NCBI RefSeq assembly: GCF_001633105.1 | Contig: NZ_LUKZ01000009.1 | Span: 619,423 to 683,422, forward strand | Origin: Acidovorax sp. GW101-3H11 | Lineage (GTDB): Bacteria > Pseudomonadota > Gammaproteobacteria > Burkholderiales > Burkholderiaceae_C | Direction: 5' to 3' | Length of the DNA: 64,000 bases | Part shown: one piece after another, positions 55,239-64,000 of the stretch | How the letters are laid out: each line of letters starts with the position of its first letter | How positions within the stretch are numbered: position 1 is the first letter of the stretch | Program-made: the position numbers and the translations under genes | The notes under the pieces: generated by a model | Seen by the model: the letters and a program-made list of their open reading frames with translations, nothing else | Database searches by the model: none | What the model was told of the DNA's origin: nothing

Positions 55239-56729
55239 CTACAGCAGCACGATGTCGTACTGTTCCTGCCCCATCGCGCTCTCGGCCTGCAGCGAGATGG
55301 GCTTCTTGATGAAGTCGGAGAGCCCGGCCAGATGCTGGCTTTCCTCGTCCAGAAACAGCTCCACCACCCGGGCCGAGGCCACCACGCGGAACTCGCGCGG
55401 GTTGAACTGGCGGGCTTCGCGCAGGATCTCGCGCAGGATGTCGTAGCACACGCTGCGCGCGGTTTTCACGCTGCCCTTGCCCTGGCAGACCTCGCAGGGT
55501 TCGCACAGCATGTGGGCCAGCGATTCGCGGGTGCGCTTGCGTGTCATCTCCACCAGGCCGAGTTGCGAAAAACCGCTGGAGGACATGGTTTTGACCCGGT
55601 CGCGCGCAAGCTGCTTCTTGAACTCCGACAGCACAGCCTGCTGGTGGTCCTCGCGCACCATGTCGATGAAGTCCACGATGATGATGCCGCCCAGGTTGCG
55701 CAAGCGCAGCTGGCGCGCAATGGCCTGCGCGGCCTCCAGGTTGGTCTTGAAGATGGTGTCGTCGAAGTTGCGCGCACCCACGTAGCCACCGGTGTTCACG
55801 TCGATGGTGGTGAGGGCCTCGGTCTGGTCCACGATGAGGTAGCCGCCCGATTTCAATTCCACCCGGCGCCCCAGCGCCTTGGCGACTTCCTCGTCGATGG
55901 AGTACAGGTCAAAAATCGGCCGCTCGCCTTTGTAGTGCTGCAGCTTGCCAGCGGCGGCGGGCATGAACTCCTGCCCAAACGCGCGCAGGCGCTGGAACTG
56001 CTCCATCGAATCAAGACGGATGGTCTGTGTGTGGTCGCCCACCAGATCACGCAGCACACGCTGCAGCAAATCAAGGTCCTGGTGCAGCAGCGACATCGCG
56101 GGCAGCTTGAGCGATGCCTCCTTGATGCGCGCCCAGGTCTTGCGCAGGTAGGCGATGTCTTCGGCCAGTTCTTCGTCGGTGGAGTCTTCGCCGTTGGTGC
56201 GCAGGATGAAGCCGCCGCCACCGCCCGTGGACTTGTCACCCACCAGCGCCTGCAGGCGCGCGCGCAGGGCATCGCGCTCGGCGGGCGGGATCTTCTGCGA
56301 CACGCCCACATGGTCATCCTGCGGCAAGAACACCAGCAGACGGCCTGCAATGCTGATCTGCGTGGACAGGCGCGCACCCTTGGTGCCAATGGGGTCCTTG
56401 ATGACCTGCACCATGAGCGCCTGGCCTTCGAACACCTGCTTTTCGATGGGCACCTGGGGTTCGGTCTTGCGGGCGAATGCGGGCGGCTCGCCATCGGGCT
56501 GGCGCTGCCACACGTCGGCCACATGCAAGAAGGCCGCGCGCTCCAGGCCAATGTCGATGAAGGCCGACTGCATGCCCGGCAGCACGCGCGAGACCTTGCC
56601 CAGGTAGACGTTGCCCACCAGGCCGCGCTCCAGCGTGCGCTCGATGTGCAGCTCCTGCACGGCGCCGTGCTCCACCACGGCCACGCGCGTCTCCTGCGGC
56701 GACCAGTTGATCAGGATGTCTTGTTGCAT
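55239..56729 (-). CDS. rng: ribonuclease G
   Basis: Encodes 496 residues, the RNase E/G catalytic core without the long RNase E tail. The S1 domain (about 38-125) includes RGLVGNVYLGKVSRVLPGMQ and AFIDIGLERAAFLHVADV. The catalytic region has QTEALTTIDVNTGGYVGARN (Asp in DVNTGG), IIIVDFIDMVREDHQQAVLS (second Asp) and the zinc-link cysteines LCEPCEVCQGKGS. It matures 16S rRNA 5' ends and degrades mRNA. The ATG at 56729 gives the usual MQQDILINWSPQETRVA start. Downstream of maf by 25 bp. Confidence 0.95.
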   Translation of the reverse strand: MQQDILINWSPQETRVAVVEHGAVQELHIERTLERGLVGNVYLGKVSRVLPGMQSAFIDIGLERAAFLHVADVWQRQPDGEPPAFARKTEPQVPIEKQVFEGQALMVQVIKDPIGTKGARLSTQISIAGRLLVFLPQDDHVGVSQKIPPAERDALRARLQALVGDKSTGGGGGFILRTNGEDSTDEELAEDIAYLRKTWARIKEASLKLPAMSLLHQDLDLLQRVLRDLVGDHTQTIRLDSMEQFQRLRAFGQEFMPAAAGKLQHYKGERPIFDLYSIDEEVAKALGRRVELKSGGYLIVDQTEALTTIDVNTGGYVGARNFDDTIFKTNLEAAQAIARQLRLRNLGGIIIVDFIDMVREDHQQAVLSEFKKQLARDRVKTMSSSGFSQLGLVEMTRKRTRESLAHMLCEPCEVCQGKGSVKTARSVCYDILREILREARQFNPREFRVVASARVVELFLDEESQHLAGLSDFIKKPISLQAESAMGQEQYDIVLL

Positions 56730-56754
56730 GGCTCTGGTACCTTGTTGTTCTTGC

Positions 56755-57369
56755 TTATAGGGAGAAGCCCGCTGCACGGAGCAGCTGTGCGGTCTCGTAC
56801 ATCGGCAGGCCCATGATGCCCGAATAGCTGCCCGCCAGGTGCTCCACGTAGGCTGCCGCGCGGCCCTGGATGCCATAGGCCCCGGCCTTGCCCAGCGGCT
56901 CGCCCGTGGCCACATAGGCGTCGATCTGCGCGGGTGTCATGGCGACGAAGGTCACGCGCGACACCGACAGCGCCGCCAGCCGCTTGCCGCCCACCTGCAG
57001 CGCCACGGCGGTGAGCACGCGGTGCTCGTGCCCCGCCAGCTCGGCCAGCATGCGCGCGGCATGCGCTGCATCGTCGGGCTTGCCATAGATGGTGCGGCCC
57101 AGGGCCACGGTGGTGTCGGAGCAGAGGATGGGCGCATCCGGCAGGCCCCGGCGGGTGCGCCGGGCCACGGCGGCATCGAGCTTGAGGCCGGTGACGCGCT
57201 CCACATAGGCCGTGGGCGCTTCGGCGGGCAGCACCACTTCGATGGCTTCGGTGTCCTCGGGCTCGTCGCCGTCCACATTGGGCAACAGCAACTCATGGCG
57301 CACACCCAACTGTTCAAGCAACTGGCGCCGGCGTGGGCTTTGGGAGGCGAGGTAGATGAAGTCAGGCAT
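56755..57369 (-). CDS. Maf family nucleotide pyrophosphatase
   Basis: Encodes 204 residues. The opening [20 protein letters not shown] is the Maf signature, followed by [35 protein letters not shown] (catalytic Asp in SDTTV) and a C-terminal [20 protein letters not shown] with the GIQGRA motif. Maf proteins hydrolyse non-canonical or dTTP/UTP-type nucleotides (YhdE-like). Middle gene of the rlmH-maf-rng run; the gap to rlmH contains a dispersed repeat. Confidence 0.93.
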   Translation of the reverse strand: MPDFIYLASQSPRRRQLLEQLGVRHELLLPNVDGDEPEDTEAIEVVLPAEAPTAYVERVTGLKLDAAVARRTRRGLPDAPILCSDTTVALGRTIYGKPDDAAHAARMLAELAGHEHRVLTAVALQVGGKRLAALSVSRVTFVAMTPAQIDAYVATGEPLGKAGAYGIQGRAAAYVEHLAGSYSGIMGLPMYETAQLLRAAGFSL

Positions 57370-57377
57370 GAACAGAT

Positions 57378-57441
57378 TTTGAATAAAAATCGGCCTCAGC
57401 GCCTGACCATCAAGCGCTAGCAGCTATCAAAACAATAGTAA
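57378..57441 (+). repeat. dispersed palindromic repeat, copy E
   Basis: AAAATCGGCCTCAGCGCCTG, ACCATCAAGCGCTAGCAG and CTATCAAAACAATAGTAA. The best-preserved reference copy, located between maf and rlmH. Confidence 0.8.
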
Positions 57442-57468
57442 ATAGAGCCAACAGCACGGGCACCCGCT

Positions 57469-57936
57469 TTACTCCCGGTGGTAGGGGTGCCCGGCGTTCA
57501 CCGACCAGGCCCGGTACAGCTGCTCGATGAGCAGCACGCGCACCATGGCATGGGGCAGGGTCAGGTCGGACAGGCGAATGCGTTCGTGCGCGGCCTGGCG
57601 AAACGCCGGGTCCAGCCCGTCGGGGCCGCCGATGACCAGCGCCACATCGTCGCCCCCCAGCTGCCAGCCCTTGAGGCGTTCGGCCAGGGCCTTGGTGGTG
57701 AGGTTGGTGCCGCGCTCGTCCAGCGCCACCACGCGCGTGCCGCGCGGGATGGCGGCTTCGATGCGCTCACGCTCAGCCGCATAGAGCGTTTCCAGCGTCT
57801 TGGAGCCACGTGGCTCGGTCTTGACGGCCTTGAGTTCGACCTTGAGTTCGGGGGGAAAACGTTTGGCGTAGTCGTCGTAAGCCGTTTGTGCCCAGTCGGG
57901 CACCCGCTGCCCGACCGCCACGATAAGCAGCTTCAT
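57469..57936 (-). CDS. rlmH: 23S rRNA (pseudouridine-1915-N3)-methyltransferase
   Basis: Encodes 155 residues, the normal RlmH length. It methylates pseudouridine 1915 in helix 69 of 23S rRNA using SAM. Motifs: [20 protein letters not shown] at the start, [40 protein letters not shown] (SAM-binding SPOUT knot) and [20 protein letters not shown], ending NAGHPYHRE. Directly downstream of rsfS by 67 bp, the usual order. Confidence 0.96.
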   Translation of the reverse strand: MKLLIVAVGQRVPDWAQTAYDDYAKRFPPELKVELKAVKTEPRGSKTLETLYAAERERIEAAIPRGTRVVALDERGTNLTTKALAERLKGWQLGGDDVALVIGGPDGLDPAFRQAAHERIRLSDLTLPHAMVRVLLIEQLYRAWSVNAGHPYHRE

Positions 57937-58003
57937 GGATCAACCTGGATGCGTGGGGGATGGTTGCCGCAGCGCACCCAGCCGGGCGCACTGCGGCCGC
58001 AGA

Positions 58004-58858
58004 TCAACCCTTGCGGGCCGGGGCCTTCTTGGCGGCGGGCTTGCTGCTGGCAGCCGCCTTGGGTGCCGCTGCAGAAGCAGGCTTGGCTGCGGCGCGTGCG
58101 GGGGTCTTGGCGGCAGGTGACGACTTCTTGGCCGCAGGCTTCTTGGCGCCGCCGGGCTTGACCACCACCGTCTTGACAGGCGTCTTGGGGGCTGCGGGCT
58201 TCTTGGCAACCACCGTGCCGCTGGTCTTGGCGACCGTCTTGGCGGGTGCCGCCTTGGCCGTTGTTTTTGCTGCTGGCTTGGGTGCGGCTTTGACTGGCGT
58301 TTTGGCGGCTGTCTTCGCAGCGGTCTTGGCGACGGCCTTGACCGTGGCCTTGCCCGAACGGGCGGCTACCGTGGGGGCCGCTGCCTTCTTGGCCGTTGCC
58401 TTGGCACCCGACTTGGCGGCCTTCTGGGCCGACTTCTTCTCGGCCAGTTCGGTGGCGGCGCTGGACTGGGGCTTGGCCGCGCCCAGCTTCAAGCGCACGG
58501 GGGTGTCGCCCCACAGCTCTTCCAGGCGGTAGTACTGGCGGATGGCGGGCTGCATGATGTGCGCCACGGCAGCGCCGCAGTCCACGATGATCCACTCGCC
58601 GTTGTCTTCGCCTTCGATGCGGGGCTTGGAAAAACCGGCTTCCTTGACCGCATCGCGCACGCTGGCGGCCAGGGCCTTGGTCTGGCGGTTGGAGGTGCCC
58701 GATGCCACGATCACCCGTTCAAACAGCGGCGAGAGATGCTCGGTGTTGAAAACCTGGATGTCTTGCGCCTTGACGTCTTCCAGGCCATCGACGATGGCGC
58801 GCTGGAGTTTGGTGACGTCTTTTTTGGCGGCGGTTTCCGATTTGGTGGAGGTGGTCAT
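58004..58858 (-). CDS. rsfS: ribosome silencing factor RsfS with Ala/Lys/Pro-rich tail
   Basis: Encodes 284 residues, more than twice the usual 100-130. The RsfS core (about 15-125) shows KLQRAIVDGLEDVKAQDIQV, IVASGTSNRQTKALAASVRD and WIIVDCGAAVAHIMQPAIRQ with the Trp/Asp/Gly motifs that bind ribosomal protein L14. From about residue 126 a low-complexity tail of roughly 160 residues rich in Ala, Lys and Pro follows (AAKTAAKTPVKAAPKPAAK), similar to bacterial histone H1-like or AlgP tails. RsfS blocks 50S-30S joining in starvation; the tail could bind rRNA or DNA. nadD, normally just upstream, is absent. Confidence 0.93.
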   Translation of the reverse strand: MTTSTKSETAAKKDVTKLQRAIVDGLEDVKAQDIQVFNTEHLSPLFERVIVASGTSNRQTKALAASVRDAVKEAGFSKPRIEGEDNGEWIIVDCGAAVAHIMQPAIRQYYRLEELWGDTPVRLKLGAAKPQSSAATELAEKKSAQKAAKSGAKATAKKAAAPTVAARSGKATVKAVAKTAAKTAAKTPVKAAPKPAAKTTAKAAPAKTVAKTSGTVVAKKPAAPKTPVKTVVVKPGGAKKPAAKKSSPAAKTPARAAAKPASAAAPKAAASSKPAAKKAPARKG

Positions 58859-58990
58859 CAGGCGGTGATTAGAGAGGGAATAGATCAATATAGCGCGCAA
58901 CACGGCGTGCAACCAATAGGGCTGCGCCTTGGGTGTTGCGTGTTGTTGCGCCGGTGTTGCACCCTGGCGCAGCGTTGGTTTGGGGTGTTT

Positions 58991-59042
58991 CAGGGCTCCT
59001 GCGCCTGTGTAAAAAGCGTGGCCAGCTATTGAAATTATAGCT
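58991..59042 (+). repeat. dispersed palindromic repeat, copy F
   Basis: GGCTCCTGCGCCTGTGTAAA, AAGCGTGG and CCAGCTATTGAAATTATAG align with copy E. It lies in the 202-bp gap between rsfS and hemF, close to AGCTTTTGCGC. Confidence 0.7.
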
Positions 59043-59060
59043 TTTGCGCTTTTTACCCCG

Positions 59061-60032
59061 TCAGCACGCTGCCGCAGCAGCGCTGGCCAGCCAGTCCCGG
59101 CGCACCAGAAAACGCTGCGCCAGCTCGGCTTCGACAGAATCTGCAGCCTCGGTACGCTGGTACGACCAGGACACCAGCGGCGGCATGGACAGCAGGATGG
59201 ACTCGGTGCGCCCGCCCGACTGCAGGCCGAAGTGCGTGCCCCGGTCCCACACCAGGTTGAACTCGACATAGCGGCCCCGGCGATAAAGCTGGAAGTCGCG
59301 CTCGCGCTCGCCAAAGGGCGTGTTCTGGCGCTTTTCCACAATGGGCAGGTAGGCGTCCAGAAAGGCATCGCCCACCGACTGCGTCATCGCCAGGCTTTGC
59401 TCAAAGCCCAGCTCCGAGAAATCGTCATAGAACACGCCGCCCACGCCGCGCTGTTCATTGCGGTGCTTGAGGAAGAAATATTCGTCGCACCATTGCTTGA
59501 AGCGCGGGTACTTGTCGTCACCAAAGGCGCTGAGCGCATCGCGGCAGGTGCGGTGAAAGTGCACAGCATCCTCTTCAAACCCGTAGTACGGCGTGAGGTC
59601 CATGCCACCGCCAAACCAGCAGGTCGGCGCCTGGCCGGGGTGCCCGGCGGCAATCATGCGCACGTTCATGTGCACCGTGGGCGCATACGGGTTGCGCGGG
59701 TGGAACACCAGCGACACGCCCATGGCCTCGAACGGCGCACCCGCCAGCTCGGGCCGGTGCTGGGTGGCCGAAGGCGGCAGCTGCGGGCCACGCACATGGC
59801 TGAAGCCGCAGCCCGCGCGCTCAAACACCCGGCCACCTTCCATGATCTTGGTGATGCCGTCGCCCTGCAGCGGCTCGCCGGGCGGCTTGCTCCAGGTATC
59901 GGCCAAAAAGCGCGCTCCGCCCTCACCCTCCACGGCTTCGAGTGCATCCGTGATGCGCGCCTGCAGGCCCACCAGGTAGCCACGCACACGGGCCACCGTG
60001 TCGGCGGGGTTCAAAGTCTGGGCGTCTGCCAT
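59061..60032 (-). CDS. hemF: oxygen-dependent coproporphyrinogen III oxidase
   Basis: Encodes 323 residues. It converts coproporphyrinogen III to protoporphyrinogen IX with oxygen in haem synthesis. Motifs: [60 protein letters not shown] and [20 protein letters not shown] with [11 protein letters not shown], all diagnostic for HemF. Its start overlaps the purD stop (ATGA, 60032), so the two are coupled. The 202-bp gap to rsfS contains no nadD. Confidence 0.96.
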   Translation of the reverse strand: MADAQTLNPADTVARVRGYLVGLQARITDALEAVEGEGGARFLADTWSKPPGEPLQGDGITKIMEGGRVFERAGCGFSHVRGPQLPPSATQHRPELAGAPFEAMGVSLVFHPRNPYAPTVHMNVRMIAAGHPGQAPTCWFGGGMDLTPYYGFEEDAVHFHRTCRDALSAFGDDKYPRFKQWCDEYFFLKHRNEQRGVGGVFYDDFSELGFEQSLAMTQSVGDAFLDAYLPIVEKRQNTPFGERERDFQLYRRGRYVEFNLVWDRGTHFGLQSGGRTESILLSMPPLVSWSYQRTEAADSVEAELAQRFLVRRDWLASAAAAAC

Positions 60033-61312
60033 CAGCTCTTCAGGGCGCGGAAGCCGATGTCGCGGCGGTACTGCGCACCATCGAACTGGATGCCACGCGC
60101 CACGTCATACGCACGCTGCTGCGCCTGCTTGACGCTGTCCGCCAGCACGGTCACGCACAGCACCCGGCCCCCCGTCACGCTGACCACGCCGTCTTTGAGC
60201 TGCGTGCCCGCGTGGAACACCACGGCATCGTCCGCATCGGCAGGCAGGCCGGTGATGGGGTCGCCCTTGCGCGGGTTCTCGGGGTAGCCATGGGCAGCCA
60301 TGACCACGCCCAGCGCGGTGCGGCGGTCCCATTGCAGTTCCATCTGGTCGAGCTTGCCGTCTGCGGCAGCGGCCATCACGTCGCTGAAGTCGCTTTTCAG
60401 GCGCATCAGGATGGGCTGCGTCTCGGGGTCGCCCATGCGGCAGTTGAATTCGAGCGTCTTGGGATGGCCCTTGGCGTCGATCATCAGACCGGCGTACAGG
60501 AAGCCGGTGTAGGGAATGCCGTCCTTTTCCATGCCCCGGATGGTGGGCAGGATGATTTCGCGCATCGCGCGGGCATGCACATCGGCCGTGACCACGGGGG
60601 CGGGCGAATACGCGCCCATGCCGCCGGTGTTGGGGCCTTCGTCGCCGTCTTTCAGGCGCTTGTGGTCCTGGCTGGTGGCCAGGGCCAGCACGTTCTTGCC
60701 GTCGCACAGCACGATGAAGGAGGCTTCTTCACCTTCGAGGAACTCCTCGATCACCACACGTGCTCCGCCCTCGTTGTGCGTCACGCCGTATTTGTTGTCC
60801 ACCAGCATGAAGTCCACGGCGTCGTGGGCCTCTTGCAGCGTCATGGCCACCACCACACCCTTGCCGGCAGCCAGGCCATCGGCCTTGATGACGATGGGTG
60901 CACCCAGGCGGTCCACAAAGGCATGGGCTGCGGCGGGGTCGGTAAAGGTGTCGTAGTCGGCCGTGGGGATGCCGTGGCGGCGCATGAAGGCCTTGCTGAA
61001 CGCCTTGGAGCTTTCGAGCTGGGCCGCCGCCTTGGTCGGGCCAAAGATGCGCATGTTGTGGGCGCGAAACTCATCGACCACACCAGCCGCCAGCGGTGCC
61101 TCGGGGCCCACCACCGTCAGTGCAATCTTCTCGGCCTGGGCCCAGGTGCGCAGTTCGCGCACATCGGAGATCGCCACGTTTTCGAGCTTGGGGTTCAAGG
61201 CCGTGCCACCGTTGCCGGGTGCCACAAACACCTTAGTCACCTTGGGGGACTCGCTCAGTTTCCACGCCATCGCGTGTTCACGGCCGCCGCCACCAATCAC
61301 AAGTACTTTCAT
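60032..61312 (-). CDS. purD: phosphoribosylamine-glycine ligase
   Basis: Encodes 426 residues from the ATG at 61312 ([20 protein letters not shown]). GAR synthetase joins phosphoribosylamine and glycine in purine synthesis. ATP-grasp motifs: [80 protein letters not shown]. An in-frame upstream start adds twelve residues unlike the family. Stop overlaps hemF. The 114-bp gap to yebC has no terminator. Confidence 0.96.
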   Translation of the reverse strand: MKVLVIGGGGREHAMAWKLSESPKVTKVFVAPGNGGTALNPKLENVAISDVRELRTWAQAEKIALTVVGPEAPLAAGVVDEFRAHNMRIFGPTKAAAQLESSKAFSKAFMRRHGIPTADYDTFTDPAAAHAFVDRLGAPIVIKADGLAAGKGVVVAMTLQEAHDAVDFMLVDNKYGVTHNEGGARVVIEEFLEGEEASFIVLCDGKNVLALATSQDHKRLKDGDEGPNTGGMGAYSPAPVVTADVHARAMREIILPTIRGMEKDGIPYTGFLYAGLMIDAKGHPKTLEFNCRMGDPETQPILMRLKSDFSDVMAAAADGKLDQMELQWDRRTALGVVMAAHGYPENPRKGDPITGLPADADDAVVFHAGTQLKDGVVSVTGGRVLCVTVLADSVKQAQQRAYDVARGIQFDGAQYRRDIGFRALKS

Positions 61313-61426
61313 AGGAACCTTTGGTGAACCCGGCCCACAGCGCTGCACTGCTGGGTGGGGTTCGGGGAAATATCAGTCGGAAAACAAGTCAGGGCAAGAA
61401 AAAAGCGGCGATCTGCAGGCGCAAAG

Positions 61427-62146
61427 TCACAACGCCGCGTTGTGGTAGACCTCTTGCGTATCATCCAGGTCTTCCAGCACATCCAGCAGTTTTTGCATCT
61501 TGGCGGCGTCTTCGCCGGTCAGCTCGATGGTGTTTTCGGGCCGCATGGTCACACCCGCCACCTCGGCCGTCAGGCCTGCGGCCTCCAGCGCGTTTTTCAC
61601 GGCTTCAAAGTCGGCCGGGGCCGTGAGCACCTCTACTGCACCGTCTTCGTCGGTCACCACGTCTTCGGCGCCTGCCTCCAGCGCCACTTCCATCACCTTG
61701 TCTTCGCTGGTGCCGGGGGCAAAAATGAGCTGGCCACAGTGCTTGAACTGGAACACCACCGATCCTTCGGTGCCCATGTTGCCACCGTGTTTGCTGAACG
61801 CATGGCGCACTTCGGCCACGGTGCGCACGCGGTTGTCGGTCATGGTGTCGATCATGATGGCCGCACCACCAATGCCATAGCCTTCGTAGCGGATTTCTTC
61901 GTAGGTCAGGCCTTCTGCGTTGCCCGTGGCCTTGTCGATGTTGTATTTGATGCGGTCGGCGGGCATGTTGGCCGCCTTGGCCTTGTCCACCGCCAGGCGC
62001 AGGCGGGGGTTGGCAGACAGGTCGCCGCCACCGGCACGGGCGGCCACAGTGATTTCACGAATGATGCGGGTCCAGATCTTGCCGCGTTTTTCATCCTGCC
62101 GCCCTTTGCGGTGCTGGATATTCGCCCATTTACTGTGTCCTGCCAC
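61427..62146 (-). CDS. yebC: YebC/PmpR family DNA-binding regulator
   Basis: Encodes 239 residues from a GTG start. The N-terminus [21 protein letters not shown] is the YebC signature; then [40 protein letters not shown] and [20 protein letters not shown]. The family regulates transcription (PmpR) or relieves ribosome stalling at polyproline. Directly upstream is the second MITE-like element, within the divergent region shared with the HerA-like gene. Confidence 0.95.
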   Translation of the reverse strand: MAGHSKWANIQHRKGRQDEKRGKIWTRIIREITVAARAGGGDLSANPRLRLAVDKAKAANMPADRIKYNIDKATGNAEGLTYEEIRYEGYGIGGAAIMIDTMTDNRVRTVAEVRHAFSKHGGNMGTEGSVVFQFKHCGQLIFAPGTSEDKVMEVALEAGAEDVVTDEDGAVEVLTAPADFEAVKNALEAAGLTAEVAGVTMRPENTIELTGEDAAKMQKLLDVLEDLDDTQEVYHNAAL

Positions 62147-62387
62147 GAGAAGTCCTTTTGTATTGATTTAATCTAGCTGGCAGATTTTACTTTTTGCTGA
62201 ACCCTGGGAACCTCTGCACGCGTCGCGCGGAAAGTGTGCGCTGCGGATCGGGATGGGCTGCAAGGCACAAAGCGCAGCAATAGCCACAGCTATTGCGAGC
62301 ATTTGTAACGCAGCAGATCGCCCGAGACCGCAGATGCACACGGCGCGCGATGCGTGCAGAGGTTCCCCCACCCCGAGGAAACCCGAA
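62147..62387. promoter_or_regulatory. divergent yebC/HerA-like promoter region occupied by an element
   Basis: 241 bp, of which 162 bp (62206-62367) are the repeat element. The remaining 59 bp before yebC are AT-rich (TTGATTTAATCTAGC). A CGAGGAAACCC ribosome-binding site precedes the rightward gene. The element may provide or alter promoters for one or both genes. Confidence 0.5.
62206..62367 (-). repeat. MITE-like element, copy 2 (162 bp)
   Basis: Terminal inverted repeats of about 24 bp with one mismatch: left end GGGAACCTCTGCACGCGTCG, and the right end read on the other strand GGGAACCTCTGCACGCATCG. The core matches copy 1 (2208-2372) in reverse. Internal hairpin GCAATAGC-CACA-GCTATTGC at 62276-62295. 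No obvious target-site duplication. Confidence 0.85.
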
Positions 62388-63935
62388 ATGGCCGAACCCC
62401 TGCTGATTGCCAAGCACGACACGATTGAATGCCACCTGCTTCCCGGCCTGGCCAACCGCCACGGGCTTATCACCGGCGCCACCGGCACGGGCAAGACCGT
62501 CACTCTGCAGACCCTGGCCGAGAACTTCTCGCGCATTGGCGTGCCGGTGTTCATGGCCGACGTGAAGGGCGACCTCACTGGCGCCAGCCAGCCGGGCAAG
62601 ATCGGCGACAAGCTGGCGGCGGTGCTCAAGGAGCGGGGCCTGGATCTGCCTACCCCGCTGGCCTGCCCCACCACGCTGTGGGACGTGTTTGGCCAGCAGG
62701 GCCACCCGGTGCGCGCCACCATCTCCGACATGGGCCCGCTGCTGCTGGGCCGCATGCTCAACCTGAACGAGACGCAGCTGGGCGTGCTCAACCTCGTGTT
62801 CAAGATCGCCGATGACAACGGACTGCTGCTGCTGGACCTGAAAGACCTGCGCGCCATGCTCACCTTCGTGGGTGACAACGCCAAGGAGTTCACCACCGAA
62901 TACGGCAACGTGAGCGCCGCCAGTGTGGGCGCCATCCAGCGCGGGCTGCTGCAGATCGAACAGCAGGGCGGCAGCGAGTTCTTTGGCGAGCCCATGCTCA
63001 ACATCCAGGATTTCATGCAGACCGTGGACGGCCACGGCGTGGTGAACATCCTGGCGGCCGACAAGCTCATGAACGCGCCGCGCCTGTACGCCACGTTCCT
63101 GCTCTGGATGCTGTCGGAGCTGTTCGAGCAACTGCCCGAGATCGGCGACCCCGAACAACCCAAACTGGTGTTCTTCTTCGACGAAGCCCACCTCTTGTTC
63201 AACGAGGCGCCCAAGGTGCTCGTCGAGCGCATCGAGCTGGTGGTGCGCCTGGTGCGCTCCAAAGGCGTGGGCGTGTATTTCGTCACCCAAAACCCGCTGG
63301 ACATCCCCGACAGCGTGCTGGCCCAGCTGGGCAACCGCGTGCAGCACGCGCTGCGCGCCTTCACTCCGCGTGACCAGAAGGCCGTGAAGGCCACGGCCAC
63401 CACCATGCGGCAAAAGCCGGGCCTCGATATCGAAACCGCCATCACCGAGCTGGCCGTGGGCGAGGCACTGGTGAGCTTTCTCGACGCCAAGGGCCGCCCC
63501 AGCGTGACGGAGCGCGTGTTCGTGCTGCCCCCGGGCAGCCAGCTGGGCCCCATCACACCGCAGCAGCGCCAGGCGCTGATGGCCAGCTCGCTGGTGGCCG
63601 GTGTGTACGAAACCACGGTGGACCGCGAATCCGCCTACGAAAAGCTCAAGGGCCGCGCCGAAAACGCCCCGCCCGCACCGGCGGGCACGCCTGCCAGCCG
63701 CACAGCGGGCGGCGCCAGCCCCGTGGGCACGGCGCCGGGCGGAGCCCAGCCGCAGGAGAGCAGCTTCCTCAACGACCTGCTGTTTGGCACCACCGGCCCG
63801 CGCGGCGGGCGCAAGGACGGGCTGGTGCAGACCATGGCCAAGTCGGCCGTGCGCACCGTGGGCACCAACGTGGGCAAGGAGATCCTGCGCGGTGTGCTGG
63901 GCGGCATCTTCGGCGGCGGCAGCAAGCGCCGCTGA
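62388..63935 (+). CDS. DUF853/HerA-like ATPase
   Basis: Encodes 515 residues, the YjgR/DUF853 helicase-like family. Walker A is GATGTGKT (30-37). Walker B is [12 protein letters not shown] (about 260). A conserved [20 protein letters not shown] and [18 protein letters not shown] follow, ending [20 protein letters not shown]. The C-terminal 80 residues are Ala/Gly/Pro-rich then basic ([20 protein letters not shown]), a possible membrane or DNA-contact region. It is a predicted bipolar DNA translocase or helicase of unknown role. The start at 62388 lies 20 bp beyond the repeat element. An inverted repeat at about 63950-63990 follows the stop. Confidence 0.9.
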   Translation: MAEPLLIAKHDTIECHLLPGLANRHGLITGATGTGKTVTLQTLAENFSRIGVPVFMADVKGDLTGASQPGKIGDKLAAVLKERGLDLPTPLACPTTLWDVFGQQGHPVRATISDMGPLLLGRMLNLNETQLGVLNLVFKIADDNGLLLLDLKDLRAMLTFVGDNAKEFTTEYGNVSAASVGAIQRGLLQIEQQGGSEFFGEPMLNIQDFMQTVDGHGVVNILAADKLMNAPRLYATFLLWMLSELFEQLPEIGDPEQPKLVFFFDEAHLLFNEAPKVLVERIELVVRLVRSKGVGVYFVTQNPLDIPDSVLAQLGNRVQHALRAFTPRDQKAVKATATTMRQKPGLDIETAITELAVGEALVSFLDAKGRPSVTERVFVLPPGSQLGPITPQQRQALMASSLVAGVYETTVDRESAYEKLKGRAENAPPAPAGTPASRTAGGASPVGTAPGGAQPQESSFLNDLLFGTTGPRGGRKDGLVQTMAKSAVRTVGTNVGKEILRGVLGGIFGGGSKRR

Positions 63936-64000
63936 ACGGAGAAGGGGTAGCGCGGCGGCCCGGCCAGGCAGCCACCGCCCCGCTACCGCCCAGAGCCCTC

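Overview
The window looks like chromosomal DNA of a Betaproteobacterium, order Burkholderiales, most likely Comamonadaceae (Acidovorax-like). This is inferred from the high G+C codon use, the gene order yebC / purD-hemF / rsfS-rlmH-maf-rng, the exbB-exbD-lpxK-trm112-kdsB-adk run, the pepA-holC pair facing lptFG, and a short dispersed palindromic repeat (GGCTTC..GCGC..CCA..GCTATCAAA..ATAG) that I associate with this family. No rRNA, tRNA, CRISPR array, phage or transposase gene was seen.

Layout. 1-1800: the end of a 3-hydroxyisobutyrate dehydrogenase-type gene, then two lower-G+C reverse-strand genes of unknown function. 1803-9727: a forward import locus (DUF2946 protein, TonB-dependent receptor, family 5 solute-binding protein, two permeases, tandem ABC ATPase), probably for a metal chelate or peptide-like ligand. 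9837-16714: a META/DUF4377 lipoprotein facing a three-gene reverse signalling operon (triple-PAS histidine kinase, lone receiver, and a REC-GAF-PAS-PAS-GAF-GGDEF-EAL protein). 16947-19192: a tautomerase/GST/NTF2-like operon divergent from its probable LysR regulator. 19301-24000: icd, a Lys-rich secreted peptide, a DUF192 protein, sodB and xseA. 24352-28494: exbB-exbD-lpxK-trm112-kdsB-adk (energy transduction plus lipid A/Kdo synthesis). 28676-35286: DUF6152 and membrane proteins, asparaginase, lexA with tandem SOS boxes, a 2-hydroxyacid dehydrogenase, a LivK-like binding protein and a gene following holC. 35286-42644: holC, pepA, lptF, lptG, a CbiX-like chelatase, cysB, an aminotransferase and an unknown gene. 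42816-53482: an EamA exporter and the complete kdp potassium system (small ORF-kdpF-A-B-C-D-E), divergent from a TorF-type porin. 53513-63935: a WYL regulator/GST pair, rng-maf-rlmH-rsfS, hemF-purD, yebC, and a HerA-like ATPase.

Most genes are ordinary housekeeping genes. The unusual signals are mainly in the DNA between and inside them: (i) a 162-165 bp element with terminal inverted repeats, present twice in opposite orientation 60 kb apart; (ii) at least six intergenic copies of a second, ~50-65 bp palindromic repeat, and three more copies read in frame inside xseA, lpxK and the asparaginase gene; (iii) a 34-codon membrane-peptide gene heading the kdp operon, with repeated TTTTTACG motifs upstream; (iv) an RsfS protein with a ~160-residue Ala/Lys/Pro tail at a locus where nadD is absent. 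All start sites other than those fixed by overlaps are judgement calls from ribosome-binding sites and family lengths.
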